DNA of 64,000 nucleotides from Acanthaster planci (taxonomy: Eukaryota > Echinodermata > Asteroidea > Valvatida > Acanthasteridae), in the NCBI RefSeq assembly GCF_001949145.1, contig NW_019091421.1, positions 290,777 through 354,776 on the forward strand, read 5' to 3'. The notes beneath the pieces were generated by a model. That model saw nothing but the letters and a program-made list of their open reading frames with translations, was not told the origin of the DNA and did not search any database. A program made the position numbers and the translations under genes. How positions within the stretch are numbered: position 1 is the stretch's first letter; each line of letters begins with the position of its first letter. Of the stretch, positions 26,101 through 38,200 are shown in pieces.

Positions 26101-28452
26101 GTCTCAGTTACAGTTCTGTCATTGCAATGAATGGTACTGAAAAACCTAACAACTTCAACCTCCATTCTGTTGGATTTTCAATGCACTACAAAAACCCCAA
26201 GAAACTTGCTTTTGGGTGTTTATTTCAAAATGTTTTTTGGGGGGGGAGTTAAACCTTGCTCTGAGTTAACACATGTTGGTTTTCTTGTCTGCAACATTAT
26301 TGCATTATATGTATACAAATGATATTTAACACATACTTCATCATCAGGTGTTACAACAAAAGAGGTTACGTCATCACAGTCCTCCTGTTGAAATACAAAA
26401 TGAGTAAATGCTACTCAATATTATGCAGACTCCATAAAGACTAATGAAAGCCATGTTTGATTCAATATTTCGTTCTTTATTCAGAACATCTTCAGGAATT
26501 CAGAACATCTTCATTCCTGAAGATGTTCTGAATAAGGAACGAAATATTGAATCAAACATGGCTTTCATTAGTCTTTATGGAGTCTGCATAATATTGAGTT
26601 ATCTGAATATTATCAGTGGATCACCTACTAGTAAATGCTATATTGCATAAATACTGGTAACTAAAAACAGGAACCCTTTAATTAATGTAAAGCAACATGC
26701 AAAGTAAATGAATCACCCTACCATTGCACTTAGCACATATTACACATTGGAACCACTTTCACTAATACTGCAAACTACTATCTCATACATATACCATTAT
26801 TCCAAGTGACTTCAGTATTTAATATCTGTGTGTTGCTGTTGCCAGCCTGCCAGTTTTAGGTAGCCTCACAAAACTAGGGACTGAGACTGGTTATGTAACC
26901 ACTACCTTTTAGTTAAATGTTCAAAGTGGCTAGTCAAATTCACACATTGATACTTTTCTTCAGCTATGGGCCATGGCGTTGTCTAACAATTTGTAATATA
27001 GTGTTTCACATGTCACCATATATAAATCCACAATACAAAAGGCTCACCGCTTTGATGGAATGTACCACTTTACCAGAGGTTGTGTCAACTACGTTGATAT
27101 TTGCTCCTTGCACACAGAAGATATGGTTCCCGTCTCCAGATAACTGCACTTTTCCTCCAGTGTAAAATGCAGAGATCCTACTCTCTAGCCGGAAACTGAT
27201 GTAAAAGAACAAAAATAACAAAAGTTTTCATCAATAATAGGACACACCTGATTTTTATAATTCTGAATGCATCTCATTGCCGCCAACTGACATCTGCAAC
27301 TTCACTGAATGTTCCCTTAATTACCAAGCCTTTCAAAAAACATTGTACAGCAATTGGGGAGAAAATGCAGAAAGAATGTTGCATCTTACCTCTGTTTTTA
27401 ACATCATATATGATCATGTCAGCTCAGTGAAGGTCAGTTGTTGCAGAAATGCAGAAAAGCTTCCACTTTTATTAGGAAGTACTAGGAAAATTTTCCTTAC
27501 TTCCAATAGCCTTTGTACACAACCACTATAGTGGAATCAGGATGCAACATTCTCTCGGAAACAGAGACTCTCTTTAATACCCAAGTTTCCGAAAGCAAAA
27601 TGTCCTGGTGCACTGCATGCATGCACTGCAGTCAAGCCATTATATGTGGCAAGCCTAATGTTCACCAGCACTAGCTTAGGCAAAGTGTAAGACCCTGCAG
27701 GGGCCAATTTCATAGAGCTGCTTAAGTGCAAAATTTGCTTAAGCACAAAAAACCTTGCTTACAAAACAAAGGTAACCAGCTCAAAATCTATGTGATTGTC
27801 ATGCTAACTAAAAGACAGGTGAATACCATTCAAAAACAATATACATTACATTGAGTTTTGGCTGGTAACCTGATTTGTCAAGCAAGGTATTTTTCATGCT
27901 TAACCCTAACCGCCAAGCGTATTGTTTGGCTTACACTACACAGTACTACAAAATACTAAGTAATAGTCTGAGCCTGAAGGACCTAGTGCTACAGATTACT
28001 ACTTCTGGCTAGGTTACTTCCATTGTTACTTGTACAGAGAAGATGCCTATGCCAAACAATAACATGCCTTACAATAGGAACAGTACCCTGTTGTTAAAGG
28101 ATGCTAACAACAAATCACAACATGAATAATCACACTTCACTTTGTCAAAGCGAAACATTATTCGCACACTCTTCGAATCAACAATGCACACTTTTTGCAA
28201 AAACACCTGTCGAAATTGCGCAGTCACCTGGTCCGCATACAAACGAATGAAACGAGACTCGTGACGTCCTGCAGAGAATTGTTGAAGACGATCCAGTCGT
28301 GATAAGATTGTGTATTTAAATATACATTGTAGTTCCACTTTCTCATTTCATAAATGAAGTTCACTGCGTAATATCAACACAATCAACCTGCTCAAAGGAA
28401 GAAAATTGGAGGAAAAAATAACTCACTTTGATTTCAGCCGGATTGAAGCCAT
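17158..28452 (-). CDS. TBL3: TBL3 / UTP13, WD40 protein of the U3 small-subunit processome
   Basis: Twenty-three coding exons, all phases matching: 28427-28452, 27048-27195, 26337-26384, 25529-25606, 25095-25243, 24655-24747, 24363-24516, 24096-24192, 23046-23272, 22701-22842, 22501-22559, 22175-22281, 21736-21874, 21096-21257, 20841-20909, 20627-20697, 20294-20450, 19830-19888, 19558-19661, 18977-19048, 18355-18513, 17958-18057 and 17158-17785. The product is 1015 aa. TBL3/Utp13 is part of the UTP-B complex and is needed for early pre-rRNA cleavages in 18S maturation. About a dozen WD repeats fill exons 2-17 (for example SSDSTIKLWDI, SGSEDCTIKVW, TGSQDRTARLW), followed by the C-terminal Utp13 helical domain in exons 18-22 (FCKHWNTNSKHCH). 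Human TBL3 is 808 aa. The extra length is the last exon, a low-complexity acidic then basic tail of about 210 residues, likely a nuclear/nucleolar targeting region. The start MASIRLKSNF aligns with the human KTNY region. Confidence 0.97.
25671..25910. other. Assembly gap (Ns) in TBL3 intron 3
   Basis: The unknown bases lie between exon 4 (starts at 25606 on the minus strand) and exon 3 (ends at 26337). They directly abut a tandem array, so the gap probably reflects uncertain array length. No coding exon is missing, since phases match across it. Confidence 0.97.
25911..26023. repeat. 24-bp tandem array in TBL3 intron 3
   Basis: A 24-bp unit built on GTGACACTTGAGGGCTGCC is repeated almost identically about 4.7 times, the last copies slightly diverged. 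The left end is cut off by the N gap, so the true copy number is unknown. Because 24 is a multiple of three, it makes an open frame (MAALKCHT repeats) on the minus strand, but this is intronic. Confidence 0.95.
26413..26629. mobile_element. Palindromic element with 87-bp arms and hammerhead-like cores (Penelope-like?)
   Basis: Arms 26413-26499 and 26513-26599 are reverse complements with one mismatch and a 13-bp spacer. The 10-bp word AGTAAATGCT occurs immediately before the left arm (26403-26412) and again at 26630-26639, so 26413-26629 looks like an insertion flanked by a target-site duplication. Each arm, read outward, contains CTGAAGA, a 4-bp stem with an 8-nt loop, then GAAA. This is the order of a hammerhead ribozyme core, as reported for Penelope-like retroelements. 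It lies between coding exons 2 and 3 of TBL3 and contains no reading frame. The palindrome is certain; the ribozyme and the family are inferences. Confidence 0.8.
27697..27905. mobile_element. MITE-like inverted-repeat element in TBL3 intron 1
   Basis: Left arm at about 27739-27787 and right arm at about 27853-27903 are imperfect inverted copies of roughly 50 bp. Matching blocks include TTAAGCA, CCTTGCTT and GGTAACCAGC against their complements in order. Adjacent GCTTAAG words lengthen the left end. There is no coding content. The boundaries are approximate. Confidence 0.65.
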
Positions 28453-29244
28453 GCCGTTTTCGATACGCACGATAAAATTTAAATCCATGCATTTACAGCT
28501 GATGTAAGGGTACACTTAATACCTCCTTCGACCACAAACTACTGCTGGACTATGGATTATACTACTGTATGTGAAGAGACTGATTCCCCGTGTCAACACA
28601 CGCTACATAAGCCTGTTCTGGGATTATTTAAGGCATCCGACTAATTGAAAGGCGTTTCTTCTACTATTTTATGCAGGGCTTCCTTGGAATTAACAAAAAT
28701 TGTCAAACTTAGCCACAAACACTGTACAGGTTTTTTTTTTACTATAGAACCTGCTGAAGTATTCCATTTAATGTAATCGTAATAAGGAAAGCCGTTAAGT
28801 CGTAAAGATTTGCAAGTTGACATCCTTTTCAAAATAGACTCTTCCACAACTTAATTCACGGCAGATTTTACCGGGCGAGTGATGGCACGGCTCGAGCTAG
28901 CGGTAGCTAGCACAGTAGCGGCGTGATCGTCAGCAGCTCAACTGCTCTGTGGGCATGTCCGGACCAGCAGGAGGCGGTTATCCTTGGAGCTGTCGACGTA
29001 ATGAAGTTACTAACATTGCGAGGCTTTCATCAACAAACGTGACGAGTGCTTGTAGTGACGTGCTTTTATTATCAGGACCTGTATTTTCCAGTCAGAAACA
29101 GCTGTTCACCGGTAGCACTAGCAGGAACCTGGGAACGGACCGGTCAGTCCGTGTACGGTGATCAGAGAGGAAGCTTCGCTCGTAATAAATTTCTCGCTTG
29201 TGGACTGGTTTGTAGTCGGTGTAGGCCTACTACGCGTGGATGAC
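28453..29244. promoter_or_regulatory. Probable bidirectional promoter of TBL3 and the ankyrin gene
   Basis: These 792 bp separate divergent start codons. The segment around 28860-29250 is visibly richer in CpG than its surroundings (for example GGGCGAGTGATGGCACGGC), as expected for a constitutive promoter. No TATA box stands out. It includes both 5' untranslated regions. Confidence 0.55.
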
Positions 29245-32200
29245 ATGCTCTCCAAAAACGTAAAACTCGATCTTCACGAGGCAGGTAAATTACATGACAA
29301 AGGAAAATCAAATTCTTACGAATTATAGATGGAAACTATGTTTCAATGTGTTCTTCCTGGGAAAACTGATGTTGAAATATTGTTGACCTAGGCTATGAAA
29401 AGAGGAAAGAAATCAGAAGAGGTTGTACTCAGATCTAGAGTTTGTTAACGTTAGTTTTAACTTTAATATATTTAAATGAATTGAAACAACTGGAGGAAAG
29501 AGTTCCATACAACAGAAAATCAGACAGTGACCATCTCTTTACACAAAGAGATGGTCACTGTCCGATTGTACAATTGTACAGAGTGCGGTGTAACGGTGAT
29601 GACATCATTTGTTCGGTCCATGGGCAAGGGCGCTACTTACTTTGGGAGCGTTAACGCTTGTGGAGGCCCCACTTGTGGTATGGGGAGAGGGGGCATTTGA
29701 GTGAATTTTAATCGATAAACTTTTTTAATGAAATTTTACAAAACCAACTTCAATTGGAATGAATGAATAAATAATTTGCTGCATTATAGAATTGATAATA
29801 TATAAAAAGGTGAAAGTCTAACCCTCAAAGACCCCCCTTTTCAGGTTCTCCACAGAGCTATATATAGCTCTATTGGTTTCTCCTAGCCGGGGTGGATTCT
29901 ACCCACCCCCATCACTCGTAAGCAAGGACGAATTTTAATTGAATTGATTGCGTACGCCAGTGAATATGTCTGAGGTAAAGAAATGACTGAATGTTATTAG
30001 ACTTGACAGGAGTTTATAGTTGTGACACAGTGAGCAGGGCACAGCGTGTTCTGTGGTCTCTGCGTAGGCCTATAAACACATTAAGCAGCGCCCTACCCAG
30101 GTTTGGGTTCCCAGGAGAAATTGGATTTTTTTCCCTCCAAAAAATGTGTGGTCCATTTTTCCTGTCCGTATACACACCGGGTACATATTGCTCAAGCCCT
30201 AGACCTTCACTTAAGATGGTGGCGATGGTTTGAATTGTTAGTAAATCAAGTCCTTATAAAAAAAAATAAGAAGAAATATGTTTGTTACCATGGGAGCATG
30301 AAAACAGTAATTATTCAGGGATTTCTTTAACCCTAACCCTCCTCAATCCTTCACCTGTTGGAGGATTGAGGAGGGTTAGGGTTAATTAAGTTTCTTTTTG
30401 TCTCTCTCTCTTACTCTTTACCTTTTCATCAGTCTTATTTGTCTTTAGTTCCCTGTAAAAAAATTGCACTGCAGCATCTAATCTAAACCTTACAAGATAC
30501 TGTAGTTATGATACAAATCTAATTGAGATGGTGTTTTTATGATAAGATGCCTGATTGCGGGCACAAGCACGTTGTCATCATCATTGAACATGGTCAAATA
30601 GTCTTCACACACATGCTGATTAAATTATGTCTTATTTAAACAATTGTAGATTATGCTTGAAATGTTATCGGTTGTGCCAGAAGGATTGTATAACAGTATG
30701 AAGGAGGGATGGTTAACAATACTTTCAAAGGTTTTCAAAGTTACAAGCTTTCCACATTTTGGCTCAGGCCCAATTTTTCTTATTTACAAAAATATTCACA
30801 AAATGCGACAATATTGCCTAAGGACAACTTCCGTACACATCTGTCCCAGAAAAATGGATAAAATAGACCAACTTTCTCTAAACAAGACTTCTTTCACCTT
30901 TCTTTGTTTCTCAGGAGATGGTAGAAAGAGTTCCGAGTAGTTTTCTTTTTTTATTGGTGCAATTAATGGTGGAGCACCCCTTGTTTGCTTGTGTTTTCCA
31001 TTGACGTGTTGCGGCAGAGCAAAAGTGTTCCCTTACCCAATGTGAGTGGCACCTTATACCCTGAGTAGCCATATAGTGTTACACTTTTGTTGGTGACTGG
31101 CCAATCTTAGCACTGCTTTGCAGAGCTATAGGATCTTGGATACAATGTACAAGGACATCACTTGACATCCTGTGCTTATTATGTACAGACCCTATGTGGA
31201 AACTGGTCTGAAAAATTCTGCTTCGTCAGCTTATTACTGCTGCGAACTCCACACTGGGATATTTTAAGTATTTTCTAAGTAACATTTCTATATTGTCCCT
31301 GCTAAATTTGACATTTTAGGGCATGTTATCACTTGCTGATGGCTGATTAACCACTGCAGGGAAAATTAGTGATGTCTGTATGTATGGAAATCTCACATGT
31401 ATGTACCGGGGGTACTCCACTGGACTTTATGACAAAATGGTTGTTTTTCATCTGTAAGCAGTTGCTTGTCTGACTGAGAGGTGTAATTAAAGCAAGGAGA
31501 AATTTCTCTTTTAAGAGCCTTTTTCAGGAAATTGATTTATTTTAAATTTATTATGCATGCACCTGTAAAATGACCCGTAAAGTACATGTAGTCTTAACAT
31601 CATTTTAAAAAGTTTACTCCCCTTGTAGGACATTTAAGAGACATTGTGATTGGGCCCACATTTTACTTCACAAAATCAAAGACCCTGAAAAGCACTGTTT
31701 TGAATGAACAAAATTAAAAACAAGATGCAGCGAATGCCACCAATAAACAGGGCTTCTGGTCAAATTTTAAACTACAGGTATGCCCATTAATTCCCTCCTT
31801 TGATCCTGGATAATTTACTGGTTGATGTAGGTGTACGTGCTCCGAGTTGGTAAAAAAGTGAGCCCTAACCTTTATATTTTGATTCTTATTTCAATTCTAT
31901 CCCCAACCTTGACGTATTTGACTCCATATTTTTTTCAATCAGTATATTAAAAACTGCTGGCCTTATGGTTGTACACATGTATTGGAAAAACCACTGATAT
32001 AAAGCTCGACACTTGAAAGCTGATCTGATCTGATGTAGTAAAGCAAACTGATTTTAAATGCAGTCTTTCTAGACAAGAAAAGTTCAGTCCTGGCAGTGAA
32101 TGCAATAATACAGTATTTCACCCCATGTCTACTCACCAGACATCGTCAGACTCAAAAGCCATTAGAAATCCAATTACGTGAATTGCAACTTCTGCCTTGT

Positions 32201-35200
32201 GGAAACTGCAGTCATACCGCCCACATAGATACCTGAGCCCTGACAGCGTCAAGGAAGTGTCTCTGTATATTATGAAGGGACGTTGGAAGAGCATTTGTGT
32301 GTCAAATATCATGTGTTGGAAAGCTTCTTTGATGAGTGGGATCCCTTAATGTCTTATGTGTCCGAGTTACTAACTATGCCTTGATGTTCGTGTCATATCT
32401 CGATAAGTGGGGAGTTGGGTTGGCAAGGTAGTTCTTTCTTCGCCTTCCACCTCTGTGGTCCCGGGTTCGATTCCCGGCCCAGTTCATATGTGGATTGGGT
32501 TTTCAGTCCCTACCTGACTCTGTGGGTTTTACCCAGACTATTCCTCTGGGGTTTTTCTCCCACCTCTAAAACTGTAACTGCTTCTTATTGTCTACTCTTT
32601 ACTGACTTTTGGCGGCTGCCTGAGACGCCTTTGTATGCCATCGGTTCAACCACATTTTAAGGTATTCAGTATTCCATGCTTAATGTCTTTCATTGTACAG
32701 AGCATTTGAACATGTCTGTATAAAATTTGCACTTTACAAAATGAATAAATTCTTAAAGTATTAAGACAAAGTGGAATCACAGATTTGAAGCAATCAAGGG
32801 GGAAACCTTCAGTGAAGTGTCTATATAATTCCATGTAATTGTGCTATTTGGAAATCCTGAAGTGCACTTAACAAGCCCAGAGGTATTGACTGCCTATTAC
32901 ATAGTACCAGTTCTGCGAGAAATTTGCTGAGGGGAAAACGTTTTACCTTAACATTATTGTAGATAATTTGGATTAAGTAAAATGTACGGTAAAATCAACA
33001 CCACTTTGATACTTTTTTCAGTATATGGTTGAAAAAGCCAAAGGTTAAATTTGTTTAAATACAAAAATATATGCTAAAATCTTTATAGTTTTGTACTTTA
33101 AGCAACATACTGTGCTGTTTATATATCATCAATATTTTGTTCAAATAATTGCTGAGCTGAGGAGATAGAGAATCGTTGTACATGTTTTTGGATGTTACAT
33201 CTGGTAAACTGACAGATGTGGAAACAGTGGGTGTACCTCACCTGTCTTATTTTAGGGTAGAACTCAAGGTTGTAATCATTAATTCAGATAATTTTTGTCC
33301 TGTTCCTTGCCAGCTTTTTCGGGGAATGTGGGATTGCTTCGATTACTTCTTGATCAAGGAGAGGTGAGTTGACTTTTGCAGTAACCTAGCTGTGTCTGAC
33401 TGTACTAGTAAGGACCCTCAGTGTAGTCACACATGTAGTTTGGAGTCACACTTGTAGTCTGTACACATTGTTCATATGGTTAAAAATTGACATATACACG
33501 TACCCCGCAGGTCATATTGGATGCAAGAATGTTGGTAGCACATCTCACCACAATTGATGGGGAAGGTAGTACTGTACATGTAGCTTATTACGGATGCAGC
33601 AGTGTAATGTCTTGGCTGTCATGAAACTTGACCGTACCAGTGTTTGTTTAGTGTTTGGGGGATATGTTGGTTTTTTGGTCAGCAGCTGTGACGTTGCAAC
33701 ATTCTTTATTCGGTGATTCTGGATGCTGTACGTTTGTGTGTATGTCAGAGTTTGGGGCAAGGGTAGGGACAGAGCTTGGATGGGCAAACTCCTAAAAATA
33801 AGTGTGCAGCATTTTGTGAAGTCATACACAGTGGTCCAAATCCAAAATTACCTAATGATACATACCTGTAGGCAGTTTGTAAAATTTGGAGAAACTAAAA
33901 CTTCAAAACAAGAGAGGGAAAAGCCTTGTCAACATCAGTGGATTTCCAAGCATAAAGTCATGTAGGTAGATTTTAATGGTTTATACATGTAGGCTGAAGT
34001 ATTGCGTAAACCCTTGTAAATTTTAGGGAAAAATTCATTTTTCTGTTCCATCCTTCTAAAACATTGCAATAATTTCGTTGACCATTTGGCAAATCCAGTC
34101 TGATGTCTTGCATTTGGGGGAAAAGGCAATTTTTTTTCAGTCCAGCTGGAAAAATCTGTCTATAAAAACTGTAAGACTGTGATCCATGTGGCTCAAAATC
34201 AAATCTACTGTCTTGCGTTTTGGGGATTTTTTCCATCCCAGCCAAAGAAACCATTAAAATGATATTAAAGACAAAAGTCCATTCTGTCGTCTCACAGCAA
34301 CCATATAGGCTACAACAGGCTTACATATTGTACACAGTTACTAATTCAATCATGTACTGACGAGCTTCTATTTTTATCTCAGAAATTAATAAAAGAATAC
34401 CTCGGCTTGTCCCCGTTCTGTGCATTATCTAATAACACGCAGAGCTTGTGTTCCACGCCGATTTAACAATGTTTCTGCTTTCATTTGAGCTCTGCTTCTT
34501 TGGCCGTAATTGCTGTCAGAAAACACAATCACCTTGATCGTTGGTTGCCTTATTCAGATGGTGGGCAAACAATGATTCCTCAAAGTGCGTGATCTTGATC
34601 AGCTTCTTGCATGTTCACCATTCAATCTGTTCATGTCGGAAACAGTATCAAAATCACAAGCTCAAAAGTCCCTTTGTATTGAAGCCGTGTGTTGGTACAG
34701 TACATTGAGCAAACCGATGGGGAAACCTTGATGAATAATTGATGGCACACAAAATGGTGGTGTTGGAGAAACAAGTCGCACCTGACACCGGTGATCGCCT
34801 CATTGAAAATCAATATGGTGAGGTTTGCTTTCACACCAATTTAATAATTTAGGAAGTGGTGGGATTATGATGTATTGGTTGAGGGAAAAAAGTATGGCTT
34901 TTAAGAGTTCCCACATTTAACTGCGTCAGTTTGATTTACATTTGTAAATGTGTCAGTATAATATGTATTTTTCTAATAAAGATTCTTTTAGAAATATTGT
35001 GTTGTCTTGGAATAATTGTGGGAGATTGATGGGCAGATCTAAGGGTTAGTTGAAATTTGCCAAGGACTTTGTTTGATTCATTTAAAAGATTTTTTGATTT
35101 ATAACAAGTGTCATGTTAGCAGTGTGTAACATTGGACATGTGTGCTGAATTTTGAAGCAATTTTTGTTTGCCCATATGCTAGGTCAGTGAAAAGAAAATG

Positions 35201-38200
35201 TCCCGTGTCAGTCGGTGGTGCTGCTTAACTAGAGACTGTAGAGCTACAGTTATCATTTGGGAATAACACTTAAATGTCAGACAATAATTTGCATGTATGC
35301 GCCGTCTCTGTCTGAGGCTGCAGACTTTATGCTATGTGAACACAAACAACAAATGGAGCCGAAAAGGGTCACATTTTCAGCATAAATGTTTGCTTTGGCA
35401 CAGCAAATTTGCATTTGCCTTAAACAGCTTTTGTTCTGAGTACATGTATGTAATGGCCCTGCTTTCAACAGTCACATAGTAAGTGTTCTCTAATTTAAAC
35501 CCTTGATGCATTCAGGGCAGAGATGTAGACACACAACCAATTTTGTTCAGCAGTTGCATTTTTACCACTTAAAAAAAGGTGATACTAGTCTCATTTTGAA
35601 GGATGCCTCAAGGGGAAATTGGGGTATCCATGTATGTACAATATGTACAACAACTTGAGATGCAACACGGCATTGCATTTTGGTAAGTCAACCCTCGAGC
35701 ATAAAAGTGAGTGCAAATATATATGCAACGGCGGACTGGCTCGCATAAAAGAGTCCATCAGCCATTTCATGCATGTAATATTACAGAGTCCTGTGACAGA
35801 GATGATTAAATTCCACATCCTTGTACTCTGCCGCATTTAGACAAATGTAGTACAAACAGGCTTATTGGTATAGAATTACCCCTAGCTGTAGGCACTGATC
35901 CGGTCTTGAATGCCCTGTCTTTTTGTGTAGGTTGCTTCAGTGTCCTTTAGAAAATTAAACAGTGCTGGGAGGACTTCAGTTTAATACAAATAAGAGCCAA
36001 TTTGCTCTTGAAGAAAATGCCATTTATGGGTTTTGTGTTGTGAGGGGCCTTTCAGAAACTGCAGAACGTAAAGGCTGACATTAAAGCCTTTGCAAGAGTG
36101 GACTTTTTTTTTCGAGTTCCACTTTTGTGTTGTAGACAGGTTTAAATTTATCTGTCAATTTTTAAAGATTTGTTGGCAATGACATTTGTAAATAGTGTTT
36201 TGGATAATTTGATTTTCAATATACAGTTTTTGTTGACTTGAAGTACTGACTGGTGTGAGACTTGAATTACATTTTTTTTTAATTGAGACTTGACTTGGAA
36301 AACCAGAATGACTTACATATATATGTATGTACCGTATGTGTCAAAGAACATGACATGAAGCTTCAACTATAATTTGGCTTATTGAAAATGCAAACCTTTT
36401 TTAATTAAATGAAAGAAAAATGTACATTTCTCTACATGTTTGTTCTCTCTGCAACAGAAAACTTCGCTATTTTTATTATATACATGCACTGGTGTTGTAG
36501 AGAAATCAGCACAGGACAGAAAGAAATTAGGAAGATAGGTCACACCAGACCTTACCTTAGTACCAACATGTGTTATGCCTGAAAAAAAAATTGCTTGTGT
36601 CTTGCAGATAATTGAATTGGTTACATCAGTCTATTTCTGACACAGCTTATCGGAGTCACTTTTCATCAGCGCCTTTCTTGGCCAGGGTTCCAAGGTCTGT
36701 ATTCATTAACCAAGTGATCTTACACGTCTTGTCCCTCCTAATGCAATTCTTATCTGATTGTGTGTACAAGGATCCTGACGGGAGAAGCCTGCATGGCCAG
36801 ACCGCCTTGCACAGGGCGTCGATGAATGGTAACTTGGACTGTGCCAGGATTCTGATCAGCTACGGCGCACAGACGCACATGCAGGACCAAGCAGGTACAT
36901 ACATATATGCCGGGCTTATGCTCACGAACGCCAGTGCTTGGAAGTGTCGTTGCCAGGATTTAGTGAAGATGTTTCACAACTGTTAGATGATTTCTCCACG
37001 GTATTATTTGAAATAACTTGAGCTACATGTAGACTGAAATGCATTTGTTGTCAGCACGGATGAAACAGCTGAAATAGAAATGTAACAAATTAACAGCTGT
37101 GACATAAAATATCACAACTTTAGCGGTAGATTGAATTCATAAACAAACCTGCTTGATCTACAATGTACCCAGGACTCCACTCAGCCCTGCCCACTCCCAC
37201 AAATGACAACCACATTTTATATGGAATGTAATAAATAATTATAATGATAATAATATAGATATTTAGAAAGTGCCTTAAACATGAATCAAAGTGCTGTACA
37301 TCATTGAACCCCTGTTCACTGGGCCCATGAAACATTCCAAATACCATCTCAGCTTCCTGTGGAGTATAGAGCTTGATGCAGCCACTATTTGGTGCATAGC
37401 GGCTAAATCAACCACAATAACCATCTCTGCCCTCACAGGTACGCAGTTACTCCTGGTTGGAGAGAGGCAATGAGTGACAAAGTGCCTTGCCCTAAAATAT
37501 AAAAATATGCAAATTATGTTAAGGGGCAAGAATGTGATTGTTGTTGTGCCCTTTGACCTACTTCACTCACGGACAACATTATTAACAGTTTTAGTGCCTG
37601 GATGCTTCCACAACCTCAAGTTGGCTCTGGAGAATTCTCACTCCAAGAAGTTGTTGCATGATTTATGCATGAACACAAAACTAACCAACCGACCCACCCA
37701 CCAGTCTGCCAACTGACCCGCCCACCAGTCTGCCAACCGACCCGCCCACCAGTCTGCCAACTGATCAACTGATGATAGAGCAATCAAGCCCTATGTTGAT
37801 GGTCTCTCGGTCTTTGTTTGATTTGAAGTGAACAGACTGTGGACATACGGGTACATGTACGTGTAGAGAAGGGAGGAAGGAGTGTACACAAACATCCACA
37901 TGTAGTGTAACAAACGAGACAATGGGAAAAAGAGAACAGGATCATACATTTCTAATTTGAATATTTACAAGAATTCCCCCGAGTACATCCACACAACTCT
38001 CACTCGGTCTTCTGCATGTACAATCCTAACCTTATGACTGGCCTTGCTTTTGGCTTTATAACTTATTAGAACTCATCCAATAGGAAGTGCCATCAAGAAA
38101 ATTAGATAAAAGCATTGCAGTCATTGCCATTACAGAGCCTGCAAAAAGAGAGAAAAATTCCCTAGAGGAGATGTCTCATAGATCTGTCCCAGGTGTGACA

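Noticed and set aside
32411-32480. Possible tRNA gene
   Set aside because: The T-arm and B box are perfect but the acceptor stem, D-arm and anticodon arm are not, and a SINE-like body follows, so it was called a SINE.
36612-36986. 124-codon frame as a complete ankyrin exon
   Set aside because: Only 36771-36894 matches the ankyrin repeat and is bounded by usable splice sites in phase; the rest of the frame is intron read-through.
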